A stretch of 64,000 nucleotides of DNA from Micromonospora coriariae (GCF_900091455.1 NZ_LT607412.1:4464001-4528000), one strand, 5' to 3'; shown: positions 27,376 to 37,423, counted from the stretch's first letter. Notes: a model not told the origin generated them from the letters alone. Program-made: numbers and translations.

Positions 27376-28125
27376 GTGGAGCAGACCCGAGGCCGGTTCA
27401 CCGGGCCGCCGCTGACCCCCCGTACCGCCGTGATCTGGTCGGTGCTCCGCGCCGAGCTGGACCGGCGCGCCGAAGCCGAGCTCACCGTGCTGGACGTGGG
27501 CGGCGGCACGGGCGGCTTCGCCGTCCCGCTGGCCCGCGCCGGGCACCGGGTCACCGTTGTCGACGCCAGTCCCGACGCGCTGGCCGCGCTCACCCGCCGG
27601 GCCGCGGAGGCCGGGGTGGCCGACCGGATCGCCGCAGTGCAGGGCGACGGCGACGCCCTCGCGGGGCTGGTCGAGCCGGCCGGCGTCGACCTGGTGCTCT
27701 GCCACGCCGTGCTGGAGGTCGTCGACGACCCGGCGGCGGTGGTGGCCGCGCTGGCCACCGCGCTGCGTCCGGGCGGTGCGGCCAGCGTGCTGGTGGCCGG
27801 CCGGGCCGCCGCCGTGCTCGGGCGGGCGATGAACGGTCACCTGGACGTCGCGGCGGCGCTGGCCGCCGACCCGGCCGGCACCGCCGGACCACGGGACACC
27901 CTGCGCCGGCGCTATGACGCCTCGGGCGCCGCCGCGCTGCTCGGCGCCGCCGGGCTGGTGGTCGAGGAGATCCACGGGGTACGCGTACTGGCCGACCTGC
28001 TGCCGGCCGCGGTGGCCGACGGGCAGTCGGCGGCGCTGGTGGAGCTGGAACGGGCGCTCGCCGCCCAGCCCCCGTACCGGGATCTGGCCGCCCAGCTGCA
28101 CCTGTTCGCCCGCCGGCCGGCATGA
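27376..28125 (+). CDS. Class I SAM-dependent methyltransferase
   Basis: A 249-residue methyltransferase. SAM-binding motif I is TVLDVGGGTGGFAVPLA, the acidic end of strand 2 is VTVVDASPDAL, and motif IV is VDLVLCHAVLEVVDDPAAVV. The overall pattern is similar to Mtb Rv3030/CmoM-like methyltransferases, but the substrate is unknown. The start at 27376 follows the leaderless -10 box; GTG at 27349 would add nine residues. It overlaps the next gene by 4 nt (ATGA). Confidence 0.85.
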   Translation: MEQTRGRFTGPPLTPRTAVIWSVLRAELDRRAEAELTVLDVGGGTGGFAVPLARAGHRVTVVDASPDALAALTRRAAEAGVADRIAAVQGDGDALAGLVEPAGVDLVLCHAVLEVVDDPAAVVAALATALRPGGAASVLVAGRAAAVLGRAMNGHLDVAAALAADPAGTAGPRDTLRRRYDASGAAALLGAAGLVVEEIHGVRVLADLLPAAVADGQSAALVELERALAAQPPYRDLAAQLHLFARRPA

Positions 28126-29294
28126 CCGCCCTGTCGGGTGGCGCGCCGGCGCCGCTGGCCGTCCTCGGTCCGGGTTACGGCGGCGGTCGCCTCGCCGACG
28201 TGCTGCCCAGCGCGCTGGCCGTGCTGGGCGTGCCCGGGTCGGCCGACCCGCTCGGGCTGGTCCCCGCGCTGGCCGGGGTACGCCGGGTCGCCGTGCTGCT
28301 GGTCGACGGGCTCGGCTGGTATCAGCTGCCGACCGTCGCCCCGTACGCGCCGATCCTCGCCGGGCTCGCCGCGACGGTGGGTCGGCCGCTCATCGCCGGT
28401 TTCCCGTCCACCACCCCGACCAGCCTGGTGACCCTCGGCACCGGCGTCGCGCCGGGCGCGCACGGGGTGCTCGGCTTCACCGTGCGGGTGCCCGGCACCG
28501 ACCGGGTGTTGACGCACACCGACTGGGCCGCCGACCCGTCGCCGCTGCGCTGGCAGCCGATGCCCACCCAGCTGGAACGGGCCCGCGCCGCCGGGGTGGC
28601 GGCGACCGTGGTGAGCCGACCGGAGTTCGGCGGCAGCGGGTTGACCCTGGCCGCCAACCGGGGCGGCGACTTCCGGGGCGCGGCCGGCGCGGACGCCGTG
28701 GCCGCCACCATGCTGGCCGCGCTGTCCGCCGGCCCCGGGCCCACACTGGTCTCCGGCTACCACCCCGACCTCGATCGGCACGGCCACCTCGGCGGGGTCG
28801 ACTCGGCGCCCTGGCGGATCGCCGCCAGCGAGGTGGACGCACTGCTCGCCCGGCTGGTCGACGGGCTGCCGCCGGACGCGGCGCTGCTGGTGACCGCCGA
28901 CCACGGTCAGCTCAACGTGCCCGCCACGCACCGCTTCGACCTGGACACCGATCCGCGGCTGCGCGCCGGTGTGCGACTGGTGGCCGGCGAGGCCCGGGTG
29001 CGGTACCTGCACGTCGTACCGGGTGCGCTCGACGACGTGGTGGCCGCCTGGTCGGCGGTGCTCGGCGACGCGGCCCGGGTGCGCACCCGGGACGAGGTGG
29101 TGGCCAGCGGCTGGTTCGGGCCGGTGCCCGAGGAGCACCTGGGGCGGATCGGCGATGTGGTGGTGAGCTGCAACGACACGTACGCGGTCCTGGCGACCCG
29201 CACCGAGCCGCCGATGGCGTCCCGGCTGGTGGCGTACCACGGGTCGGACACCGCCGCCGAGCTGACCGTGCCGCTACTGGTGGTCCGCGGCTGA
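28122..29294 (+). CDS. Alkaline phosphatase-superfamily phosphodiesterase/nucleotide pyrophosphatase
   Basis: A 390-residue protein of the type I phosphodiesterase/nucleotide pyrophosphatase family. Metal and nucleophile motifs are visible: VLLVDGLGW, the threonine nucleophile in PSTTPTSLVTLGTG, DLDRHGH, and LVTADHGQLNV. Such enzymes hydrolyse phosphodiester or pyrophosphate bonds of nucleotides or phospholipid head groups. No clear signal peptide, so it may be cytoplasmic. Coupled to the methyltransferase by a 4-nt overlap; their joint job is unknown. Confidence 0.87.
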   Translation: MTALSGGAPAPLAVLGPGYGGGRLADVLPSALAVLGVPGSADPLGLVPALAGVRRVAVLLVDGLGWYQLPTVAPYAPILAGLAATVGRPLIAGFPSTTPTSLVTLGTGVAPGAHGVLGFTVRVPGTDRVLTHTDWAADPSPLRWQPMPTQLERARAAGVAATVVSRPEFGGSGLTLAANRGGDFRGAAGADAVAATMLAALSAGPGPTLVSGYHPDLDRHGHLGGVDSAPWRIAASEVDALLARLVDGLPPDAALLVTADHGQLNVPATHRFDLDTDPRLRAGVRLVAGEARVRYLHVVPGALDDVVAAWSAVLGDAARVRTRDEVVASGWFGPVPEEHLGRIGDVVVSCNDTYAVLATRTEPPMASRLVAYHGSDTAAELTVPLLVVRG

Positions 29295-29344
29295 CCGCCG
29301 GACGGTCCGCCCCGCCGGCCGCCGGTGATGTCGTACCCCCGGGT

Positions 29345-29350
29345 TAACCT
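29345..29350 (+). promoter_or_regulatory. -10 box of dinB, leaderless arrangement
   Basis: TAACCT lies 6 nt before the ATG at 29357. No LexA box is visible nearby, so this polymerase is probably not SOS-controlled, unlike the mutasome. Confidence 0.5.
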
Positions 29351-29356
29351 GCCGGG

Positions 29357-30616
29357 ATGGGCCGCAGCCAGTCGTTGCCCCGGGGTGGCGATCCGCGCTT
29401 CGGGCCGGACGCCGACGACTCCGGCAGCCCGATCCTGCACGTCGACATGGACGCCTTCTTCGCCGCCGTCGAGGTGCGCCGCCGGCCCGAGTTGCGAGGC
29501 CGACCTGTGGTCGTCGGCGGCGTCGGGCCGCGCGGCGTGGTCAGCTCGGCCAGCTACGAGGCCCGCCGCTACGGCGTCCGCAGCGCGATGCCGACCAGCC
29601 AGGCCCGCGCTCGCTGCCCGCACGCGGTCTACCTGCCACCGGAGTTCACCGCCTACACGGCCGCCTCCCGCGCGGTCATGCAGATCTTCCGGGACGTCAC
29701 CCCGCTGGTCGAGCCGCTCTCCCTGGACGAGGCGTTCCTCGACGTGACCGGAGCCCGTCGGCTGTTCGGCTCCCCGGCCGCCATCGCGCGGCTGATCCGT
29801 CGCCGGGTCGCCGAGGAGCAGGGCCTCACCTGCTCGGTCGGGGTGGCGCCGAGCAAGTTCGTCGCCAAGCTGGGGTCCACCCGGGCCAAGCCGGACGGCC
29901 TGCTGGTCGTGCCCCCCGGGCTGGTGCTCGACTTCCTGCACCCCCTGCCCGTGGACGCGCTCTGGGGGGTGGGGGAGCGCGCAGCCGAGACGCTGCGCCG
30001 GCTCGGCCTGGCCACCGTCGGCGACCTCGCCGAGGCCCCGCTGGGCATGCTGCGCCGGGCGGTCAGTGCGGCGTCGGCGGCGCACCTGCACGAGCTGGCC
30101 TGGGGGCGGGACCCGCGCCGGGTGAGCCCTGAGCATGTGGACAAGTCGATCGGCGCCGAGGTGACCTTCGACGCCGACGTGGCCGACCCGGTGGAGATCC
30201 GCCGCGCCCTGCTCGCGCTCAGCGCGAAGGTCGGCGTCCGGTTGCGCGGCTCCGGGCAGGTGGGGCGCACCGTGACGCTCAAGGTGCGGCTGGCCGACTT
30301 CCGCACCGTCAACCGTTCCCGCACCCTCGGCGTCCCCACCGACACGGCCCGCGAGATGTTCGACACGGTCTGGGCGCTCTACACCGCGCTGGACCCGGGC
30401 GAGCGGATCCGGCTCGTCGGTGTCCGGGTGGAGGGGCTCGCCCCGGCGCAGGGCGCACCCCGACAGCTCACCCTCGGCGCGCCCGAGCGTGGCTGGCGTG
30501 AGGCGGAAGCTGCCGCGGACGCCGCCGCTGCCCGATTCGGGCGGTCCGTCATAGGTCCGGCCAGTCTCCTGGGCGACCGTGACCCCCGTCGAAACGAAAA
30601 TCCACCCCACCCGTAG
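29357..30616 (+). CDS. dinB: DNA polymerase IV (Y-family translesion polymerase)
   Basis: A 419-residue active Y-family polymerase. The catalytic carboxylates are intact in ILHVDMDAFFAAVE and LSLDEAFLDVTG; SYEARRYGVRSAMP and VAPSKFVAKLGS are standard palm/finger segments; WGVGERAAETLRRLGL is the helix-hairpin-helix thumb. The little finger follows and the last 50 residues form a charged tail. It copies past minor-groove and other lesions. Its intact active site contrasts with the inactive ImuB 10 kb upstream. Confidence 0.94.
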   Translation: MGRSQSLPRGGDPRFGPDADDSGSPILHVDMDAFFAAVEVRRRPELRGRPVVVGGVGPRGVVSSASYEARRYGVRSAMPTSQARARCPHAVYLPPEFTAYTAASRAVMQIFRDVTPLVEPLSLDEAFLDVTGARRLFGSPAAIARLIRRRVAEEQGLTCSVGVAPSKFVAKLGSTRAKPDGLLVVPPGLVLDFLHPLPVDALWGVGERAAETLRRLGLATVGDLAEAPLGMLRRAVSAASAAHLHELAWGRDPRRVSPEHVDKSIGAEVTFDADVADPVEIRRALLALSAKVGVRLRGSGQVGRTVTLKVRLADFRTVNRSRTLGVPTDTAREMFDTVWALYTALDPGERIRLVGVRVEGLAPAQGAPRQLTLGAPERGWREAEAAADAAAARFGRSVIGPASLLGDRDPRRNENPPHP

Positions 30617-30649
30617 GTCGTCCCGCTTTCCGACGCGCGACCCCCCTCG

Positions 30650-30655
30650 TAGACT
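30650..30655 (+). promoter_or_regulatory. -10 box upstream of the DUF3040 gene
   Basis: TAGACT is placed about 77 nt before the GTG at 30733, giving a leader of roughly 70 nt with a small GCAGCC/GGCTGC hairpin at 30665-30680. Confidence 0.4.
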
Positions 30656-30732
30656 TGCGGGTAAGCAGCCGGTTGGCTGCCACGGTCTGTCGGCCCGAGT
30701 GGGCCCGACCAACGTGACCGGGGAGGAGTGCC

Positions 30733-31131
30733 GTGCCGCTCTCGGAGCACGAGCAGCGGCTGTTCGAGCAGATCGAGCGGTCGCTTGCCGAGGACCCCAA
30801 ATTCGCCTCGGCCGTGCGCGCCAGCGATCCGCGCTTCCACGCGCGGCGTCGCCTGCTCGTCGCTGCTGGCGTGATCATCGCTGGCTTGGCTCTACTGGTC
30901 TATGGCGCGGTGATCAAGACTCCACCGCTGGCGGTGGCGGGCTTTGTCGTCATGCTGGCCTCGGCCGCGTTCGCGGTGCAGTCGCACCGGCGGGCGCAGT
31001 CACCCGACCTGCACGTGGTGGGTGGCACGACCAGTCGTCGCCGTCCCCGCGGCGGCCGATCTGGTCGTCGGCCGTCGATCCTGGACCGCATGGAGGACAG
31101 GTGGCGGCAGCGCCCGGAGGGGCACCGCTGA
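30733..31131 (+). CDS. DUF3040 membrane protein
   Basis: A 132-residue protein with the DUF3040 signature MPLSEHEQRLFEQIERSLAEDPKFA, two adjacent membrane helices (about 41-82) and a basic C-terminal tail (SRRRPRGGRSGRR). The family is widespread in actinobacteria, and in M. tuberculosis a member (Rv2169c) lies close to the mraZ/dcw region. Function unknown; a role near the division machinery is only suggested by that synteny. GTG start after GGGGAGG. Confidence 0.88.
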   Translation: MPLSEHEQRLFEQIERSLAEDPKFASAVRASDPRFHARRRLLVAAGVIIAGLALLVYGAVIKTPPLAVAGFVVMLASAAFAVQSHRRAQSPDLHVVGGTTSRRRPRGGRSGRRPSILDRMEDRWRQRPEGHR

Positions 31132-31173
31132 GCCGGTCCCGCCGCTGAGGCGGGCCGTACGCCGCGACGAGCG

Positions 31174-31199
31174 GGTCGCCGGAAACAGGCCCGGCGACC
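31174..31199. terminator. Hairpin between convergent genes, possible bidirectional terminator
   Basis: Perfect 9-bp arms GGTCGCCGG and CCGGCGACC around an 8-nt loop sit in the 225-bp spacer 31132-31356 between the DUF3040 gene and the convergent transglutaminase operon. No T tract. Nothing else is visible in the spacer. Confidence 0.4.
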
Positions 31200-31356
31200 G
31201 CTGACGTATCCGCGCGCCCATCGACCGTAGGCGACGCCGTGCGGCTTCCGGCGACCACCCGGCATCACATCACCACGGGGGCACAGCGGGGCGGAGAGCC
31301 CGGACGGCCCGGGACGACGGCCGATGGACCGCCGCCCCGAGCCGGAGGGACGTCGC

Positions 31357-33831
31357 TCAGCGGGCCGCCCGGTCGGCCAGCAGCCGACGCGGATTCCAGC
31401 GGAGCAGCCGGTACCGGGCCCGCCCGGTCAGCGCCACCATCCGGCCGGAGGTGTCCGCCAGGGCGGTCCGCCAGCGCATCAGCACCGACGGCGGCAGCAT
31501 GGTGGCGAGCAGTCGGGTCCGGCGGTTCGCCCGGGTGGCGAGCGCACCGCGGACCGCGCGCAGCGCCGGCACCAGCGGTTCACCGGTCAGCGGATCCCGC
31601 GCGTAGCGTGCCCGCTCCTCGGCCCGGCCGAGCAGCCGCGCCGCGCCGACCGCCGCGGTGTCATCGCCGAAGGTCTCCCGAACCAGCCGGTCCGCGGTCG
31701 CCCGGGGCGTCTCGGTCCGGTCGACCCGGACCTGGAAGTCCACAAGCGTGTCGAGCAGCTCCGCCCAGGCGGCGTGCGCGTCCGCGCGGGCCCGGTTGGC
31801 ATCCGGCCCGACCACCACCACGCGTGACCCGTCCACCGACGCCGCCTCGTTCGGGGTGGCGGTCATCGCGGCGCCCGCCGCCCGGCCACCCCGCCGCCGA
31901 CGCAGCGCCAGCCGACGCAGGGCCGGCAGTGCCAGCAGAGCCAGCAGAGCCAGCAGGCCCGCCGTCCACCAGGGCCACACCGGCGGTTGCTCGGCGGGCG
32001 TCGAGCCGGCGAGGGAGAGCCCCGAGTCGGTGTCCCGGTCGGCGTTGTCCGGGCCGGCCGGGCCGGCCGACGCGTCCGGGCCGGCCGTGGGGTCCACGGC
32101 GCCGGGGTTCGTGCCGGGCAGTTCCGGCGCGTCGGTGTCCGGTGCCCAGGCCGACCGGGTGGAGCCCGGCACACCGTACGACGGCGTGGCGTCGAACGGC
32201 ACCCAGCCGACCCCGTTGAAGTAGACCTCGGTCCACGCGTGCAGGTTGAGGTTGGTCAGGGTGTAGGTGTTGCCGTCCTGCTTGCTGCCGTTCGTGAACC
32301 CGAACGCCACCCGGGCCGGGATGCCGGCGCTGCGCACCAGCCAGGCCATCGCCGCGGCGTACTGCTGGCAGTAGCCGACCTTGTTGGTCAGGAAGTTGAC
32401 GATGTCCTCGCCGCTGCTGCCGCTCTCGGTGCTGAGCCGGTAGCTGAACCCGTTGTCCGCCGAGAAGTGCTGGTAGATCGCCAGCACCTTGTCGTAGTCG
32501 GTGCGCTTGCCCTGGACCAGGCCGTTGACCAGCTCCTCCACCTCGGGCACCACCCCGGGAGTGGCGGTCAGCTGGCGGCGTAACGGGTGCTCGGCCGGCA
32601 GCGACTGTGCGGCCCGCAGCGCCGCCGGGGTGTACGTCGAGCGGATGTAGTCGAAGGAGTACTTCCTGCCCCGGGAGTTGTCCCGGTTGGAGAAGACGAC
32701 CTGCTGGTTGGCGTCGTAGAGCCAGTTGCCGTTGAGGTCCTCGGTGCGCACCGGCTCGGCGTACACCGGCATCAGGGACATGCTCAGGCTCTTGGTGACC
32801 TCGACGGTCGCCTGGTAGCGGGTCTGCTCGACGCCCGGGCCGGCCCGCTCGGTCGGGTCCGGCAGCTTCCCGTTGGCCGGTTTGCCGCTGGGGCTGCGCG
32901 CCTGGAACCCGTTCGGGCGCAGCTCGTCCGCGACCGCGTAGCGCAGGTAGAACGGATTCGGCTCGGACGTGGTCACCTTGACCAGGTCGGCCACCTCGGA
33001 CTGGTTGAGCTGGCCGGCGAGCGAGGCGAACAGGTCGATCCGGCCCGATGAGCCCGCACCCGCCCGGCCGCTGCCGTTGCCGTTGCCCGTGCCGCCACCG
33101 AGTGTGTCGAGCAGCCCGCCGGTCATGCCCGGCACGGCCAGCGGCAGCGCCACGGCGATGGCCACCCCGACCACCGCGAGCCGGCGGCCGGCGGAGGCCA
33201 GCGGCGAAGCCTCCCATACGTCGACGTCGCGGCCGTCGCCGGTGAACCGGCGGCCGAACCGGCGGACCCGGTCGACGTTGTCGGTGACCAGCAGCCAGAG
33301 GTACCCGGCGGCGCCCACCACGAACGGCACCGGCGGGACGCTGTCGACGTAGACGGCGACCGGCACCGAGTAGATGGCGAGCATCGGCAGCCCGGCCAGC
33401 GCCGGCCGGCGCAGACCCACCGCCAGCAAATCCACCAGCACGGCCACCCCGCCGACGCCGAGCACGGTGATGAACAGCAGCGGATCGGTGTCCGGTACCT
33501 CCACGCCGTACGAGCGCATGTCCTGCATGGAGCCGGTGAACAGGTCGGCGAAGTACCCGAACGTGCCCGGCGTCGGCAGGAAGGTGAGCAGCTCCTCGCC
33601 GCTGGGGAACAGCCAGGTCAGGGCGAGCGCCAGGGCGGCCAGCATGCCGAGGACCTGGCCCCACAGCGGCGCCCGGACGAGCCGGGTCAGCGCGGCGACC
33701 CCGGCCACTATCGCGACCGCGATCGCGGACTGGACGAGCCACGTCCAGGTCTGGAAGATCGCCGACAGCGGGGCGGCGGCGAGAAGGGTGGCGGCGGCCG
33801 CCACCGGGCCGACGTTCCGACTGGCGATCAT
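31357..33831 (-). CDS. Transglutaminase-like membrane protein (TgpA/DUF3488 type)
   Basis: An 824-residue membrane protein. About six N-terminal helices (residues 1-240) precede a large extracytoplasmic transglutaminase-like domain with the catalytic triad region: Cys in VGYCQQYAAAMAWL (about 487), His in LNLHAWTEVYF (about 530) and Asp in WVPFDATPS (about 544). A Pro/Asp-rich linker, one more helix (about 640-660) and a cytoplasmic DUF4129-like tail follow. It is the last gene of a MoxR-DUF58-transglutaminase operon, a conserved actinobacterial trio of unknown substrate. ATG at 33831 follows a GGAAGG site. Confidence 0.9.
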   Translation of the reverse strand: MIASRNVGPVAAAATLLAAAPLSAIFQTWTWLVQSAIAVAIVAGVAALTRLVRAPLWGQVLGMLAALALALTWLFPSGEELLTFLPTPGTFGYFADLFTGSMQDMRSYGVEVPDTDPLLFITVLGVGGVAVLVDLLAVGLRRPALAGLPMLAIYSVPVAVYVDSVPPVPFVVGAAGYLWLLVTDNVDRVRRFGRRFTGDGRDVDVWEASPLASAGRRLAVVGVAIAVALPLAVPGMTGGLLDTLGGGTGNGNGSGRAGAGSSGRIDLFASLAGQLNQSEVADLVKVTTSEPNPFYLRYAVADELRPNGFQARSPSGKPANGKLPDPTERAGPGVEQTRYQATVEVTKSLSMSLMPVYAEPVRTEDLNGNWLYDANQQVVFSNRDNSRGRKYSFDYIRSTYTPAALRAAQSLPAEHPLRRQLTATPGVVPEVEELVNGLVQGKRTDYDKVLAIYQHFSADNGFSYRLSTESGSSGEDIVNFLTNKVGYCQQYAAAMAWLVRSAGIPARVAFGFTNGSKQDGNTYTLTNLNLHAWTEVYFNGVGWVPFDATPSYGVPGSTRSAWAPDTDAPELPGTNPGAVDPTAGPDASAGPAGPDNADRDTDSGLSLAGSTPAEQPPVWPWWTAGLLALLALLALPALRRLALRRRRGGRAAGAAMTATPNEAASVDGSRVVVVGPDANRARADAHAAWAELLDTLVDFQVRVDRTETPRATADRLVRETFGDDTAAVGAARLLGRAEERARYARDPLTGEPLVPALRAVRGALATRANRRTRLLATMLPPSVLMRWRTALADTSGRMVALTGRARYRLLRWNPRRLLADRAAR

Positions 33832-33847
33832 GAGGGGAACCTTCCGT

Positions 33848-35146
33848 TCATCGCACGCCGCCGGCGACCGTCTCGGCCAGCGCGGCGCGCAGGGCGAACC
33901 CCTGGGAGCCCCGGCCGGCCTGCGGCCAGAGCGCCGGCAGTCGGCTGCCGTGGTCGACCCCGACCACCCGCCAGCCGCTGTGCAGCATGGCGAGCGCGGC
34001 GGCGCCGTGCGCGTGCTCCGCCTCGGCCCGGGCCTTCTCGGGCAGGCTGAGCCAGGTGGAGCTGTCCAGCAGGAAGCCGACGCAGGTGGCGCCGTTGCCC
34101 CGCAGGCCGGCCAGCAGTTCGGCCTCGGCCACACTCACCGCGCCGAACAAGCCGATGATCAGACCGCCGTCGGCGCGCTGCCGGACCCGCTGCACCAGGC
34201 CGGTCACCTCGGCCCGCTGATCCAGCCGAACCTCGGCGAGGTGGTCGAGAAGCGCGCCGTCGCCGCCGGCTTCCGAGGCGTCCACGTCGACCCCCGAGCC
34301 GGTGACCAGGCGCAGCTTGTAGCCGGCCTGCCGCAGGTGCACCGCGATGCTCGCGGCCGCGGAGACGGCCCACTCGAAGCTCGCCGTCGGCCCGTCGCCG
34401 CGGTGGCCGTACGCGCGGGTGTCCAGCACGACCGTGGCCCGGCTCTCCCAGGGTTGCTCCTCACGGCGCACCATCAGCTCGCCGGTGCGCGCGGTGGACT
34501 TCCAGTGCACCCTGCGCAGGTCGTCGCCGCGCCGGTACTCCCGGGTCGCCGCGTCGTCCTCGCCGTGCACCGCCACCGAGCGGGCCCGGCTGTCGCCGCT
34601 GCCCGCGTACTCACCGGGGAGCCGGACCGACGGCAGTGGGGTGACCTGCGGGATGACCGTCAGGTGGTCGGTGCTGGGGAACGCCCGGCTGAGCTCGCAG
34701 AGACCGAACGGGTCGGTCATCCGGACCACCAGCGGGCCCACGTCGTAGCGGCCCCGCACGTCGGCCCGCACGGTGTACGCCACCGAACTGGCCTGGTGTG
34801 CGCCGAGCCGCTCGAGCACCACCCGGGGCCGGCTGCCCAGGGCGTAGGGCAGCCGGTCCTCCAGCAGCAGGGTGCCGGTCGGCAGCCGGGAGAGGTTCTG
34901 CAGGCGCAGCACCACCCGGGAGTTGGCCCCGACCGGGACCCGGTGCGGATCCAGTGACCGGTTGCAGGCCAGCTTGTAGCGGCTGCGACCGACGTAGGCG
35001 GCGGCCAGCAGCGGCAGGACGCCCAGCAGCACGGCCACCCGGAGCAGATCCTTCTCGCCCAGGATGCCCGCCGAGATCGCCGCCGCGACCGCGGCGGCCA
35101 GGAACGAGCGCCCGCGGGTGGTCAGCCCGCGCAGCCCGGCACGCAC
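33848..35146 (-). CDS. DUF58 (vWA-like) protein
   Basis: A 432-residue protein. Two N-terminal membrane helices (about 12-55) are followed by the DUF58 core with the hallmark REYRRGDDLRRVHWKSTAR and the MIDAS-like segment TVVLDTRAYGH. DUF58 proteins pair with MoxR ATPases as metal-binding adaptors. The GTG at 35146 is one base after the moxR stop codon (TGA-C-GTG), so the two are translationally coupled. A 16-nt gap leads to the transglutaminase gene. Confidence 0.9.
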   Translation of the reverse strand: MRAGLRGLTTRGRSFLAAAVAAAISAGILGEKDLLRVAVLLGVLPLLAAAYVGRSRYKLACNRSLDPHRVPVGANSRVVLRLQNLSRLPTGTLLLEDRLPYALGSRPRVVLERLGAHQASSVAYTVRADVRGRYDVGPLVVRMTDPFGLCELSRAFPSTDHLTVIPQVTPLPSVRLPGEYAGSGDSRARSVAVHGEDDAATREYRRGDDLRRVHWKSTARTGELMVRREEQPWESRATVVLDTRAYGHRGDGPTASFEWAVSAAASIAVHLRQAGYKLRLVTGSGVDVDASEAGGDGALLDHLAEVRLDQRAEVTGLVQRVRQRADGGLIIGLFGAVSVAEAELLAGLRGNGATCVGFLLDSSTWLSLPEKARAEAEHAHGAAALAMLHSGWRVVGVDHGSRLPALWPQAGRGSQGFALRAALAETVAGGVR

Positions 35147-35147
35147 G

Positions 35148-36200
<1,053 letters not shown>

Positions 36201-36474
36201 GGGCCTCCTCCTCGTCGCCGTCACGGCAGCTCTGTATAGAGCACCTGGACCCGCCGTTGGGTTCGCGACGTCGAGCCTCGTTTGCCGCAGAATTCTCACT
36301 GGCCTCTCAGGCTAACCATGTTTGTCGTTATCGCCGACCCCCGCAGGTAGTCCGCCGGTTACGCCCCGGAATATCCGCCGGCCGGAGGACGCGTGGTCCG
36401 CGCGCCGCCGGGTAACCGGCCCGTCGCTCGGATGGGCCGTCCGTCGGCAGGGGCGAGGAACCTGGGAGGACGCC
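36201..36474. promoter_or_regulatory. Divergent promoter region between moxR and the isochorismatase gene
   Basis: A 274-bp spacer without a gene and noticeably more AT-rich between 36280 and 36335. On the minus strand, a TATACA box (near 36233-36238) and a TAGCCT box (36314-36309) could start moxR transcription; on the plus strand TAACCA near 36313 is a weak candidate. No clear operator is visible. Confidence 0.35.
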
Positions 36475-37266
36475 GTGTGGCGGGAGCGGGACATCTACCA
36501 GCGGGCCGACGACGGCGGCGTGCGCCTCGGCGGTGGTGTGGCGCAGTGGCGGCTGCACGCCGATCACGTCGACGTGGCGGCCGGCGCCCCAGGCCGCCGG
36601 GCCCGGATCGAGGCCGAGCTGCTCCCCGTCGTTGTGGACCTGGACTCGACCGCGCTGGTCCTGCTCGACATGCAGAACGACTTCTGCTCCCCGGGCGGCT
36701 GGACCGACCGCTCCGGGCTGGACCACACCGCCTGCCGGGAGGCGATCCCGGCCGCGGTACGCGCGGTGCGGGCCGCCCGCCAGCTGGGCGTACCGGTGAT
36801 CTGGGTGTACTGGTACAACCGCTCGGACCTGCGCAACCTGGGCGCACCGACCCTCTGGTCGTTCAAGCACCGGCTCGAACAGGCCGGCATCGGAGAGCAG
36901 TTGGACCACGGACCGGTGCTGACCGAGGGGTCGTGGGGCGCGACGCTCGTCGACGAGCTGCGGGAGCTGGTGCGGCCCGAGGACGTGCAGGTGCCGAAGT
37001 ACCGGATGAACGGCTTCCACGCCACCCATCTCGACCAGGTGCTGCGCGCCCAGGGCATTGGCACCCTGCTGTTCGGCGGCGTCAACACCGACCAGTGCGT
37101 CAGCACCACTGTCGAGGACGCGTACTTCCGGGACTACGCCACAGTGCTGCTTACCGATGCGACCGCCACGTCCAGCCCCGCGTACTGCAAGGACGCGGTG
37201 GTCTTCAACTCGCAGCAGTGCTGGGGCTTCACCACCGACACCTACCGGTTCGCCGCCGCAGGGTAG
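36475..37266 (+). CDS. Isochorismatase-family cysteine hydrolase
   Basis: A 263-residue alpha/beta hydrolase of the isochorismatase-like family (nicotinamidase, biuret or carbamoyl hydrolases). The catalytic triad is visible: Asp in VLLDMQNDFCSPGG, Lys in VPKYRMNGFHAT, and Cys in GGVNTDQCVSTTVEDA. An N-terminal extension of about 60 residues (WRERDIYQRADDGG, GGGVAQWRLHADHV) precedes the domain, a layout shared by some actinobacterial homologues. GTG at 36475 with GGGAGGA upstream is preferred over an earlier start. The substrate is not predictable. Confidence 0.87.
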   Translation: MWRERDIYQRADDGGVRLGGGVAQWRLHADHVDVAAGAPGRRARIEAELLPVVVDLDSTALVLLDMQNDFCSPGGWTDRSGLDHTACREAIPAAVRAVRAARQLGVPVIWVYWYNRSDLRNLGAPTLWSFKHRLEQAGIGEQLDHGPVLTEGSWGATLVDELRELVRPEDVQVPKYRMNGFHATHLDQVLRAQGIGTLLFGGVNTDQCVSTTVEDAYFRDYATVLLTDATATSSPAYCKDAVVFNSQQCWGFTTDTYRFAAAG

Positions 37267-37269
37267 ACT
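37264..37269 (+). promoter_or_regulatory. -10 box of the leuS leader transcript
   Basis: TAGACT, overlapping the isochorismatase stop codon, lies 7 nt before the ATG of a 12-residue leader peptide, so that peptide is probably translated from a leaderless transcript. Confidence 0.6.
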
Positions 37270-37276
37270 GCGGTCC

Positions 37277-37315
37277 ATGGTCGGAGTCTTCCTGCTTCTT
37301 ACCGGGCCGTGCTGA
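37277..37315 (+). CDS. leuS leader peptide (MVGVFLLLTGPC)
   Basis: A 12-residue open frame with three successive leucine codons, CTG CTT CTT. CTT is rare in this genome, so ribosomes would stall readily when charged tRNA-Leu is short. The stop codon lies within the left arm of a hairpin, and a T-tailed terminator follows before leuS. The arrangement is that of ribosome-mediated transcription attenuation of a leucyl-tRNA synthetase gene. Translation is inferred from the -10 spacing and codon content, not proven. Confidence 0.7.
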   Translation: MVGVFLLLTGPC

Positions 37316-37340
37316 TGCGCTGACAACGCGACAGCACGGC
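37306..37340 (+). repeat. Hairpin 1 of the leuS attenuator
   Basis: Arms GCCGTGCTG (37306-37314) and CAGCACGGC (37332-37340) pair perfectly. The left arm covers the last leader-peptide codons, so a ribosome stalled on the leucine codons would disturb this fold. Confidence 0.65.
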
Positions 37341-37341
37341 T

Positions 37342-37367
37342 GCCCCTCCTGCGTGAGGGGCTTTTTT
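37342..37367 (+). terminator. Intrinsic terminator upstream of leuS (attenuator)
   Basis: GCCCCTC (37342-37348), a 6-nt loop, GAGGGGC (37355-37361) and six T residues (37362-37367). It is the clearest rho-independent terminator I see in the window and lies between the leader peptide and the leuS start, where it must be bypassed for leuS expression. Confidence 0.85.
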
Positions 37368-37423
37368 GTGCCCATCGCCGGCCCGGCCGGAGACGCCGAG
37401 ACGAAGCTTGACGAGGAGAGACG

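Noticed and set aside
36322..36474. Extended N-terminus of the isochorismatase gene
   Set aside because: No family similarity and the ribosome site GGGAGGA fits the GTG at 36475.
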